Counted from the stretch's first letter, positions 1 to 5,424 are shown. The stretch is DNA of 15,025 nucleotides from Nitrososphaera sp. (GCA_022545875.1 JAKEIF010000220.1:1-15025), one strand, 5' to 3'. A program made the numbers and translations. Notes: generated by a model not told the origin, from the letters alone.

Positions 1-73
1 AAACAAGCGGAACAGCTATCAAAAGCAGAGCAAAGACTCCTGCGGCAAATTTTATAGAACTTTGTTCCCGCAT
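1..73 (-). CDS. N-terminus of a secreted or membrane protein, cut by the left edge
   Basis: Only the first 24 codons are inside the window. An ATG at 73-71 opens a frame with no stop to the edge. It begins MREQSSIKFAAGVFALLLIA, a polar start, then a lysine, then an uninterrupted hydrophobic stretch. This is what a signal peptide or signal anchor looks like. A TATA-like TTTAATAA (97-104, read on the minus strand) is centred about 27 bases before the ATG, and GGTGA lies a few bases upstream, so both a leaderless and a Shine-Dalgarno reading support this start. The function cannot be told from the fragment. Confidence 0.6.
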   Translation of the reverse strand, partial: MREQSSIKFAAGVFALLLIAVPLV

Positions 74-96
74 TTCACCGTCAAGCCGGCAGGATG

Positions 97-104
97 TTAT
101 TAAA
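97..104 (-). promoter_or_regulatory. TATA-like box for the left-edge gene
   Basis: TTTAATAA on the minus strand is centred about 27 bases before the ATG at 73, the usual archaeal TATA-to-transcription-start distance. It implies a leaderless or nearly leaderless mRNA. Confidence 0.5.
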
Positions 105-123
105 CATTAGTGACAGTCAAAAA

Positions 124-177
124 TGTAGAGGGTCTACAGTAAGATAAGCGCCCTTGGGCGCAAACGGATTGAAAAAA
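124..177 (-). terminator. Hairpin and T-tract terminator region of the lysine-rich protein gene
   Basis: Just after the minus-strand stop at 179 there is a T6 tract (172-177). A perfect hairpin GCGCCC-TT-GGGCGC (148-161) follows, then a second perfect hairpin TGTAGA-GGG-TCTACA (124-138). Two stacked hairpins plus a T-tract between two minus-strand genes suggest transcription ends here. The order (T-tract before hairpins) differs from a classical bacterial intrinsic terminator. Confidence 0.5.
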
Positions 178-178
178 C

Positions 179-505
179 CTACATGCTAGACGAGCTGCTT
201 TCAGTCTCGTTTATTTCGCTATAGCTTGTTTCTTCCGGCCCTGGCGACTCGTCCGCCATAGAACGTTCCTGAGCTGCTTCGGTCGCAAACGTCGGCACTT
301 CTGGCGATGTGTCAGTCATGTACGTCGGAACTGGCTTTGGAGCTGATACTCTTCTTGGAGCGCTTCTTTTCCGGGGGGCCGCCTTTTTCTTGGCGCTTCC
401 CTTGCGCGCTTTGGATTTTGTCGCCCTCGCCTTCTTCTTTCCCTTTGAGAGCTTTGCCTGCTTCCCCTTTTTCTTGCCCTTGCTTTTGGCTTTGGCCTTT
501 GCCAT
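179..505 (-). CDS. Lysine-rich/acidic two-part small protein (possible nucleic-acid-binding protein)
   Basis: This 108-residue protein has two opposite halves. Residues 1-57 are almost only Lys, Ala, Arg, Ser and Gly (MAKAKAKSKGKKKGKQAKLS...), like a histone H1 C-terminal tail, with no hydrophobic core. Residues 58-108 are acidic and rich in Ser, Thr, Glu and Pro, ending in five serines and a methionine. It has no signal peptide, no cysteine and no recognisable fold, so it is probably disordered. Binding of DNA or RNA by the basic half is an inference from charge. The ATG at 505 is the only good start, with a CTTAAGAA TATA-like element about 29 bases upstream (531-538). Overlapping open frames here come from the skewed codon content and are not genes. 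Confidence 0.7.
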   Translation of the reverse strand: MAKAKAKSKGKKKGKQAKLSKGKKKARATKSKARKGSAKKKAAPRKRSAPRRVSAPKPVPTYMTDTSPEVPTFATEAAQERSMADESPGPEETSYSEINETESSSSSM

Positions 506-589
506 ACATTTAGGAATACGAAAGCACTAGTTCTTAAGCTTGTTCTTTTGTGAAATGCAGAAATGCATTCTGGCAAACTTGTGAAATAA

Positions 590-603
590 TATCGCTAGCG
601 ATA
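590..603. repeat. Perfect 14-bp palindrome, possible operator
   Basis: TATCGCTAGCGATA is its own reverse complement. It lies in the 158-bp gap between the zinc-ribbon gene (3' end at 664) and the lysine-rich protein gene (start at 505), about 50 bp upstream of the latter's TATA-like element. The position fits a dimeric regulator site or a small hairpin after the upstream gene. Function is not shown. Confidence 0.35.
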
Positions 604-663
604 CATATCCTTGAACTATCTCACGTTCCGCAAAACTGTCGGCACATTTCTTCGGTGGCAATA

Positions 664-1014
664 CTAGCCGTTCGGACTTTGTCTCTTGAAACTCGATCCA
701 TTGACCTCTGCTTCCTTCCACCTTCTATACAACACAACAAGAACTACGGCCGCTACGATAATTGGCACATAAAATGCTGCTAATGCAATAACAGATAACC
801 CGATCAATGCGAATGCAATTCCAACTAGGATTATCACTATGATTTTTACGATCTGCCAGCCTTTCTTTCCATGTTCTTTCGCTAATTCAAAAGCCGTAGG
901 CAATTCGGAAAATCCGCAGGCAGAACAGGTTATTTCACTTGAAGTATCAACGTTTCCTTCCTCGTACGCGTCTTGATGCCTGCATTGAGGACAGACCAGA
1001 TGAACGATTGTCAT
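664..1014 (-). CDS. Membrane-anchored zinc-ribbon protein
   Basis: This is a 116-residue protein. Its N-terminus carries two CxxC knuckles (Cys8-P-Q-Cys11 and Cys30-S-A-Cys33), a small zinc ribbon preceded by TIVHLV. Two hydrophobic segments follow, at about residues 53-75 and 78-98, joined by a very short turn, then a charged tail (YRRWKEAEVNGS). The expected arrangement is a cytosolic zinc ribbon tethered by a helical hairpin. No specific family is recognised, and similar zinc-ribbon plus membrane-helix proteins are common hypotheticals in archaea. The ATG at 1014 has a weak TATA-like CTATTTGC at about -27. It is apparently transcribed alone. Confidence 0.75.
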   Translation of the reverse strand: MTIVHLVCPQCRHQDAYEEGNVDTSSEITCSACGFSELPTAFELAKEHGKKGWQIVKIIVIILVGIAFALIGLSVIALAAFYVPIIVAAVVLVVLYRRWKEAEVNGSSFKRQSPNG

Positions 1015-1165
1015 TTCTCAATTTTCCTTGCAGATGGCAAATAGCAAGTCCAGCTGTAATTAAGCGCCTTGTACGCAGATAAGGTTTTGTAATAATGCAA
1101 AGTACGCCGCGCTCTGTCCGAATTTGCTCACCGTTAGCAGTATAACTCGACTGGAAATCAAGGGG

Positions 1166-1192
1166 TTAGCTCTAGCTAACTAGTAGAGCTAA
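1166..1192. repeat. 9-bp inverted repeat in the 1015-1300 gap
   Basis: TTAGCTCTA (1166-1174) and TAGAGCTAA (1184-1192) are perfect complements around a 9-base loop GCTAACTAG. An alternative shorter hairpin (TTAGCT/AGCTAA, 1166-1179) overlaps the left arm. Apart from this element, 1015-1300 shows no convincing gene. It holds the promoter of the zinc-ribbon gene next to 1014, a 23-codon GTG frame at 1060-1131 that I do not accept, and an imperfect hairpin near 1258-1283. Confidence 0.4.
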
Positions 1193-1300
1193 AGCTACAG
1201 GGCAAAAGTATACGGGGCGAAATCAACGACGTCAAAGAGTTCAAGGATTCAATTGGCCGGCAGACAGAAATGATAACTGTCGGACAAAGATGAAATAGAT

Positions 1301-1426
1301 TTAATGACTACGAAGCGCGGCCCAGCAACAACATTCTTTCAAAGTGCAACTGGGGCATTCTATCGGCGACTCGCTTGTCCTGCACTCATAAGGGAGACAA
1401 CCACAGTCGGCACATCCTATTTCCAC
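1301..1426 (-). CDS. 41-residue cysteine-rich protein, GTG start, probable zinc or metal binder
   Basis: A short frame from GTG at 1426 to TAA at 1301 encodes 41 residues, nine of them cysteines: Cys5, 8, 10, 15, 24, 27, 32, 33 and 34. The order is CxxCxC, then CPSC, then a CCC run, ending in WAALRSH. Paired CxxC knuckles suggest a mini zinc ribbon or metallothionein-like metal binder. The minus-strand box GATATTTATC (1449-1458) is centred 27-28 bases before the GTG, exactly right for a leaderless transcript. An in-frame TAA lies just upstream of the GTG, so no longer form is possible. It follows the terminator-like tract of the DUF1259 gene, so it probably has its own transcript. I know of no named family. 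Confidence 0.55.
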   Translation of the reverse strand: MEIGCADCGCLPYECRTSESPIECPSCTLKECCCWAALRSH

Positions 1427-1448
1427 AGATCGGCAAGAGCATTATTGA

Positions 1449-1458
1449 GATAAATATC
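1449..1458 (-). promoter_or_regulatory. TATA box of the Cys-rich small gene
   Basis: GATATTTATC on the minus strand is centred 27-28 bases before the GTG at 1426. It is one of the best TATA boxes in the window and is the main support for the 41-residue gene. Confidence 0.6.
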
Positions 1459-1482
1459 TTTGAGAATAATGGGATAAGGAAT

Positions 1483-1511
1483 AAAAAAAAGATGGCCAAG
1501 CGTTAATGCTT
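1483..1511 (-). terminator. Hairpin plus T8 after the DUF1259 gene
   Basis: On the minus strand, a small hairpin AAGC-ATTAAC-GCTT (1498-1511) overlaps the stop codon. A T8 run (1483-1490) follows a few bases later, then the promoter of the next small gene. It fits T-tract termination. Confidence 0.5.
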
Positions 1512-2103
1512 AGCCCTTTATTGATGTCTCTGCAAATGCGTCATTCGCTTGGTCTACTATCTCGTTAATATCGCCCATTGCTTCCCAGTGCATAAATGAA
1601 GTCTTTGGTTCTTCGTTGATCATGTGGTTGTGAATGCCGGTTACTGTCCAGTTATTGCCCGTTACTACTCCAAGAACGTCGTTCATTTCTGTTTCAAGTA
1701 GTGCAAAGTCACCCATTACATACACATGATTTGTAGAGTTGCCGTCGCTTGTTGAGGTATCGTTCGCTGGCATCACAAGGAACTCAATCACGCTATTCAT
1801 TAACGTGAACTGGTTGAGGTTAAGTCCACTATCTCCTGTGATCTGTGGTGTTTGGCGGACTACAACTACATCACAAACGTCACCGCTTGGCACTCCTATT
1901 CCTCCGAGTTCGGTTGCTATTGCTTGGCAGTCAAGGGTTCCATTCTCCATGATAAGTTGTGTCGTGCTTGTGGTTGTCGTTGCGTTATCATTTAGCAGCA
2001 GCGCGGTGTCATGCTCATCAGCAATGACTGCTTGAAAGACTGCAGCCAAACTGAAGACAGCCGCAACCGCTACCGTCGCCGGTAACAAGATGCTTCGATT
2101 CAT
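1510..2103 (-). CDS. Exported LppY/LpqO-type (DUF1259) protein
   Basis: This 197-residue protein begins MNRSILLPATVAVAAVFSLA, a signal peptide or anchor over residues 4-27. An Asp/Thr/Asn-rich linker follows, then a globular domain. The end of that domain carries the hallmarks of the DUF1259 (LppY/LpqO) family: VMGDFALLETEMN near 129-141, WTVTGIHNHMINEEP near 152-166 with His158 and His160, and MHWEAMGD near 171-178. The family's biochemical role is not established. Cys59 and Cys77 could form a disulfide outside the cell. The open frame extends upstream to 2250, but the ATG at 2103 is preferred because the signal peptide begins there and TTAATAAAA (2124-2132) lies about 25 bases upstream. It is divergent from the DnaJ-ferredoxin gene. 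Confidence 0.85.
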   Translation of the reverse strand: MNRSILLPATVAVAAVFSLAAVFQAVIADEHDTALLLNDNATTTTSTTQLIMENGTLDCQAIATELGGIGVPSGDVCDVVVVRQTPQITGDSGLNLNQFTLMNSVIEFLVMPANDTSTSDGNSTNHVYVMGDFALLETEMNDVLGVVTGNNWTVTGIHNHMINEEPKTSFMHWEAMGDINEIVDQANDAFAETSIKG

Positions 2104-2412
2104 CAGCGGTGCGCTACCCTCTATTTTATTAATGGATTTTCCACCTTTCGGTACGAACAAGATCCAGAGTCTATCATCAGAAATCGTCGGTAGAACTATG
2201 TACCCATTACTCGGAGCCACCTCTGACGAGAACAATCGAATATGCAACAAGTCTGCCTTGCAATTGTTGTGTGTTCGGTTGGCCGGTTGCTAATTGACAG
2301 GAACGTAAATGCGAGCCAATACCGGGCTTTGGGTTTCATCGCCGTTCCAACATATAGAAGTACACTCAGAACAAGACATAATAGCTGTACCAGTTCAATC
2401 TACCTTAGATTC
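2104..2412. promoter_or_regulatory. Divergent intergenic region with two promoters
   Basis: This 309-bp stretch has no gene I can support. At the left is the minus-strand TATA-like TTAATAAAA (2124-2132) for the DUF1259 gene. At the right is the plus-strand ACATAATA (2376-2383), about 33 bases before the TTG of the DnaJ-ferredoxin gene. The middle has no repeats or structure that I consider significant. Confidence 0.45.
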
Positions 2413-2982
2413 TTGACTGATAGCAAGGGCTATTATGCCATCCTTCGGGTACCGGAAAAAGCGCCCTATCAAGAGATCAAGCACTCTTACAGAAAGCTTG
2501 CCAGAAAGTACCACCCCGACAGGAATAGGTCTGCCTTTGCTGAAGACATGATCAAGAGGATAAATGCGGCATTTGAAGTCCTCTCTGATGAACAAAAGAG
2601 GGCCGAATATGACAAGACCGGCTTTGCTTATGAAGTCATTGAACCAGAGCCTGAACCCTACGTCCATGTAGACGTTGCTCAACCCAGTCAGCAGGCAGAG
2701 ACTGTATTTGCGGACTTTTTTGGAGGCCCGTATTTGCTTGATACGCCAAAGGGCAGGTTTCACATCATTGTCGAGCCGTCGCTCTGCATGGCATTTGGCA
2801 GCTGCGAGACTTTGGCTCCAAAGGTCTTTTCAGTTGAAAAAAACAAGAGGGTGAACCCAAAAGCAAAAGTCGAATGCGAGACATGCGCCGAGTACGAAAA
2901 AATCTACGCGGCTGCCGCAACCTGCCCGACAAAGGCGATCAAGATTATCGACAGGTACACCGGCGAACCGATGTACCCGTAG
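2413..2982 (+). CDS. DnaJ-ferredoxin fusion protein (DnaJ-Fer)
   Basis: This is a 189-residue fusion. Residues 6-70 form a J-domain (YYAILRVPEKAPYQEIKHSY..., His34-Pro35-Asp36 motif, KRINAAFEVLSDEQKRAEYD), which stimulates Hsp70/DnaK ATPase. After a Pro/Glu linker, residues 115-189 form a small ferredoxin: Cys125-x5-Cys131 and Cys171-Pro, with Phe128 where a further ligand would sit. Extra Cys155 and Cys158 lie in between. This fits a single Fe-S cluster, either [3Fe-4S] or [4Fe-4S] using one of the extra cysteines. J-domain/ferredoxin fusions are known from chloroplasts and Thaumarchaeota, and a published study (Petitjean and co-workers) argued for transfer from a plant-type source. I start at TTG 2413, right before the J-domain; upstream in-frame sequence is unlike any J-protein. 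cobI follows 40 bases later. Confidence 0.88.
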   Translation: MTDSKGYYAILRVPEKAPYQEIKHSYRKLARKYHPDRNRSAFAEDMIKRINAAFEVLSDEQKRAEYDKTGFAYEVIEPEPEPYVHVDVAQPSQQAETVFADFFGGPYLLDTPKGRFHIIVEPSLCMAFGSCETLAPKVFSVEKNKRVNPKAKVECETCAEYEKIYAAAATCPTKAIKIIDRYTGEPMYP

Positions 2983-2983
2983 T

Positions 2984-2993
2984 AAATTTAAAT
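2984..2993 (+). promoter_or_regulatory. TATA-like box before cobI
   Basis: AAATTTAAAT follows the DnaJ-Fer stop codon directly and is centred about 34 bases before the proposed cobI TTG (3023). It could give cobI its own short-leader transcript, although read-through from DnaJ-Fer is also possible. Confidence 0.4.
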
Positions 2994-3022
2994 TGCTGTT
3001 GAAATCTGCCGGTAAGCGTAAA

Positions 3023-3748
3023 TTGAAACTCTACTGCGTGGGCTGCGGGCCCGGAGACCCCGAGCTCGTCACCGTCAAAGCTGCCAACACCATAATGGCA
3101 GCTGAAGTTGTTTTTGCGCCTACTGCAAGGGAGGGCAAGCCTAGCATCGCACTTTCAGTAGTTGAGCGGTATGTAGACAAGTCTGCCAAAACTTTCAGCC
3201 TTGTATTTCCGATGGTAAAGGACAAAGAATCGCTAAAGGACTACTGGAGAAAGAACGCGCAGGAAATTGCCGACGCTGTAAGGACTGGCAAGAGAGTAGT
3301 CTACCTAACCGTAGGCGACCCTGCGCTCTATAGCACTTGGATCTATATCCACCGCGAACTCCAGAATAGCCACAAGGATATTGAAGTTGAAATTATTCCC
3401 GGCATTGCGTCAATGTTTGCCATTGCGGCAAGGGCCAAGGTCAGCCTAGCCGAAGGAGAGGAGACGCTTGCCATAGTCCCGGCCTGCTACGACATAGAGC
3501 GCGTAAGAAAGGCCTCAGAGGCATGCGACACTGTAATTTTCCTCAAAGACGGCCGATACTTTGACAGGACGATAGAGACCCTCGGGCTGTCGGGCTTTCC
3601 GAAAAACGCGCCGATCGCTATTGCGCAGGATGTCTCTGAGGAAAAAGAAATACTCGAAGTGAAAACCCTTTCAGAGTATCTCGGCAAAAAGGGACCCGCG
3701 GAAAAATACTTTTCAATAATGGTGGCGAAAAAAAATATCCGAGAGTAA
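3023..3748 (+). CDS. cobI/cbiL: Precorrin-2/cobalt-factor II C20-methyltransferase
   Basis: This enzyme transfers a methyl group from S-adenosylmethionine to C20 of precorrin-2 or cobalt-factor II in corrin ring synthesis. The 241-residue protein has the tetrapyrrole-methylase landmarks in order: N-terminal CVGCGPGDPELVT (residues 5-17), LTVGDPALYSTW (95-106) and EIIPGIASMFAIAA (123-136). The long segment between the first two, with FPMVKDKESL, is typical of CobI/CbiL, and the length fits the family. I chose TTG 3023 because it gives the classic MKLY(C/G)VG start; upstream TTG codons at 2993 and 2999 would add up to ten residues. The gene ends in MVAKKNIRE after an A8 run, and the next gene (cobM) begins in another frame across this stop. 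Confidence 0.9.
   Translation: MKLYCVGCGPGDPELVTVKAANTIMAAEVVFAPTAREGKPSIALSVVERYVDKSAKTFSLVFPMVKDKESLKDYWRKNAQEIADAVRTGKRVVYLTVGDPALYSTWIYIHRELQNSHKDIEVEIIPGIASMFAIAARAKVSLAEGEETLAIVPACYDIERVRKASEACDTVIFLKDGRYFDRTIETLGLSGFPKNAPIAIAQDVSEEKEILEVKTLSEYLGKKGPAEKYFSIMVAKKNIRE
3728..3735 (+). other. A8 homopolymer at the cobI/cobM junction (possible slippery site)
   Basis: Eight consecutive A bases lie inside the last codons of cobI. Reading through with seven A instead of eight bypasses the cobI stop at 3746 and continues straight into the cobM frame. The product would be a 500-residue CobI-CobM fusion with junction MVAKKISESKTVYFVG. With eight A, cobI stops and cobM has no standard start codon. 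Confidence 0.6.
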
Positions 3749-4526
3749 GACCGTCTATTTCGTAGGGTCCGGCCCCGGAGACCCCGAGCTTATCACGCTC
3801 AAGGCAAAGAGGCTCGTTGAAACTGCAGATGTCATAATTTACTCCGGCTCGCTCCTCAACCCACAGATCCTAAAATATGCAAGAAGGGACGCAGAGCTCT
3901 ACGACGCAGCTGTCATTGACAGGATAAAGATTTACGAGGTCTTGCGCGATACTGCAAAGCAGGGCAAGCTAGGGATAAGGTTCCATGATGGTGATCCTGC
4001 ACTTTTCAGCACAATCAGGGAGCAGATCGACCAACTCGAAGCAGAAGGAATACGCTGCCTAGTCGTGCCTGGCGTCACCGCGATTTTAGGCGCAGCTGCC
4101 GACCTAAAGCTAGAGCTCACGCTTCCTGGAGTGACTCAGTCGCTTATCATCACTAGGGCGGAATTCCGGACTCCCGTCCCTCCAAGGGAGTCAATTGCGG
4201 AGCTTGCCCGGCATGGCTGTACCATGGCGTTTTACCTCAGTGTCCACCTTGTCGGGGACGTGGTCGCCGAGCTCTTGAAGGGCGGCGCATACACTGACAA
4301 AACGCCTGCCGCAGTAGTCTACAGGGCTACCTGGGATGACGAGAAAGTAATCAAGGGCACGTTAGGCGACATTGAGAAAAAGACCAAGGAAGCGAAAATA
4401 ATCAAGACTGCTCTGATAATTGTAGGCGACGTTATCGCGCCGACAAAGTACGAGTATTCAAAAGTTTACGACGCAGCATTTACGCATGGTTATAGAAGAG
4501 CAGTAAAAAAAGAAGAAAAGGGGTAG
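3735..4526 (+). CDS. cobM/cbiF: Precorrin-4/cobalt-precorrin-4 C11-methyltransferase; start codon abnormal
   Basis: The protein methylates C11 of precorrin-4 or cobalt-precorrin-4 in cobalamin synthesis. Motifs in order are FVGSGPGDPELITLKAKRL, VIIYSGSLLNP, FHDGDPALFSTIREQ, VVPGVTAILGAAADL, ELTLPGVTQSLIITR, RTPVPPRES, PAAVVYRATWDDE, and ALIIVG near the end. All are typical of CobM/CbiF, and the length (about 263) is right. The frame is open from 3720, just after an in-frame TAA. It has no ATG, GTG or TTG before TTG 3942, which would remove the first 69 residues, including the SAM-binding GxGPGDP loop. I list ATA 3735 only as a nominal boundary. Possible explanations are a rare ATA start, slippage on the cobI A8 run (3728-3735) giving a fusion or a protein starting MVAKKISESK, or a one-base assembly error. 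Confidence 0.85.
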   Translation: MSESKTVYFVGSGPGDPELITLKAKRLVETADVIIYSGSLLNPQILKYARRDAELYDAAVIDRIKIYEVLRDTAKQGKLGIRFHDGDPALFSTIREQIDQLEAEGIRCLVVPGVTAILGAAADLKLELTLPGVTQSLIITRAEFRTPVPPRESIAELARHGCTMAFYLSVHLVGDVVAELLKGGAYTDKTPAAVVYRATWDDEKVIKGTLGDIEKKTKEAKIIKTALIIVGDVIAPTKYEYSKVYDAAFTHGYRRAVKKEEKG

Positions 4527-4530
4527 GGTT

Positions 4531-4734
4531 TTACGCTCGTCTCGCCCACATGCTTACTACCGTAGTGCTGATGCCAGCGCCTGCGGCACCGCTAATCGTC
4601 GCAAAGACGATGGCCTGATCCAGTACTATGGTCGGTAGCCAAGCTGCTATCAACGGCGAGGCTAGGAACGCCAGGAACCCTATTGCAAATCCTACCGTTC
4701 CAAAGATTGCCAGTATTGTTGTTCTTGTTGCCAT
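4531..4734 (-). CDS. Small two-helix membrane protein in operon with cdvB
   Basis: A 67-residue protein, MATRTTILAIFGTVGFAIGF..., with two long hydrophobic segments (about residues 6-33 and 41-62), a short middle turn with one Asp, and a positive end (WARRA). It has no motif I recognise and no cysteine. It starts nine bases after the cdvB stop, with GTGAT just before the ATG, so it is almost surely co-transcribed with cdvB. A link to membrane remodelling is an inference from position only. It could serve as a membrane partner for CdvB or be an unrelated passenger. Its 3' end is four bases from the convergent cobM stop. Confidence 0.7.
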   Translation of the reverse strand: MATRTTILAIFGTVGFAIGFLAFLASPLIAAWLPTIVLDQAIVFATISGAAGAGISTTVVSMWARRA

Positions 4735-4743
4735 TTTCTATCA

Positions 4744-5394
4744 CTACTGCTGACTTTCCGAGTCGGAGATCCTTACTCCGCCGGAACCGGGTATTGACGG
4801 GAACCTGTCAGTCACTTTCTGTTCTGCTACCGCTGATGCTTCCATCATTATCTGGTCAATGTCGCCGCCTGAACCGGTGTTGACTTCTACTCCTAGTCCG
4901 CTGCTCTGCAATGATTCTGTCATTATTCCGCCCAGCAGGTTCTGCATGTTATTGATTTCAGCGTCTGCGCCGGGCACGAACCTTCCAAGGCTCGGCTTTA
5001 GGTTCCTCATAGTCGACATTGCGGGCCCAAGTGCAACCATTGCGTCTCCAAGCTCGTGTATCGTTGATAGCCTCATTGATACCTGCTCTAGCGCCATCTT
5101 GGCTTGACCGAGAGTTTTCGATATCTTGCGCACCTCTGCAAGCTCGTTTGAGAGCACCTTGGCGCTGTCAGCGTCATGCCTCTGCATTGAATCGACCACT
5201 CTGCGGAAGAGAGACGCGTCCCTCTCGTTCAGCTTTGTAATCATGGTATCTAACTTTGAAGTCTGCAACTGTAGCTTGTTAACCGCCGTCTCGAGCCGTG
5301 GTTTTAGCGGGCCCTGGGGAGCGAGTGCTTCCTTGAGCTTGTCGCTAGCGCCGGATCGGCTCTGGTTGCTCCAGTTCTTGTCAAAACCGGTCAT
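4744..5394 (-). CDS. cdvB: CdvB-type ESCRT-III-like cell division protein
   Basis: CdvB proteins polymerise at the membrane and constrict it during archaeal division or vesicle budding, remodelled by the AAA ATPase CdvC. This 216-residue protein is mostly charged helices, as expected for the ESCRT-III core: PRLETAVNKLQLQTSKLDTM, KLNERDASLFRRVVDSM, AKVLSNELAEVRKISKTLGQ and KMALEQVSMRLSTIHELGD. A C-terminal part follows with MQNLLGGIMTESLQ and a short proline motif near RFPSIP, which may act as a CdvC-binding MIM-like element. There is no obvious winged-helix domain at the C-terminus, so it may be one of several thaumarchaeal CdvB paralogues. Two ATGs (5400, 5394) are possible; I prefer 5394 because AATTAATA (5417-5424) is centred 26-27 bases upstream. 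Confidence 0.85.
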   Translation of the reverse strand: MTGFDKNWSNQSRSGASDKLKEALAPQGPLKPRLETAVNKLQLQTSKLDTMITKLNERDASLFRRVVDSMQRHDADSAKVLSNELAEVRKISKTLGQAKMALEQVSMRLSTIHELGDAMVALGPAMSTMRNLKPSLGRFVPGADAEINNMQNLLGGIMTESLQSSGLGVEVNTGSGGDIDQIMMEASAVAEQKVTDRFPSIPGSGGVRISDSESQQ

Positions 5395-5416
5395 GCGCAT
5401 GTCTGCATAGATTCGC

Positions 5417-5424
5417 TATTAATT
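5417..5424 (-). promoter_or_regulatory. TATA box of the cdvB operon
   Basis: AATTAATA on the minus strand is centred 26-27 bases before the second ATG (5394) of cdvB, and only about 20 before the first (5400). The geometry favours a leaderless start at 5394. Confidence 0.5.

Noticed and set aside
307..576. Several overlapping frames on both strands over the lysine-rich gene
   Set aside because: They are by-products of the AAG/AAA-rich sequence; only the frame starting at 505 has a matching promoter and sensible composition.
1060..1131. A 23-codon GTG frame on the minus strand
   Set aside because: No convincing promoter, no recognisable feature, and it runs toward the promoter region of the zinc-ribbon gene.
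1120..1260. tRNA-like pieces (ACTCGACTGGAAATC and AGTTCAAGGATTC)
   Set aside because: No acceptor stem, D-arm or T-arm can be folded around them.
1265..1310. Possible C/D-box small RNA (ATGATAA and GATGA elements)
   Set aside because: No properly spaced D and D' boxes are present.
2104..2250. An N-terminal extension of the DUF1259 protein from 2250
   Set aside because: The signal peptide starts at the ATG 2103 and a TATA-like box lies inside the proposed extension.
2242..2412. An N-terminal extension of DnaJ-Fer from an upstream ATG at 2242
   Set aside because: The extra 57 residues resemble no J-protein or signal sequence, cover the promoter region, and the TTG at 2413 lies right before the J-domain.
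3942..4526. cobM starting at TTG 3942 (194 residues)
   Set aside because: This start removes the GxGPGDP loop and the next conserved segment, while the same frame upstream codes for them perfectly.
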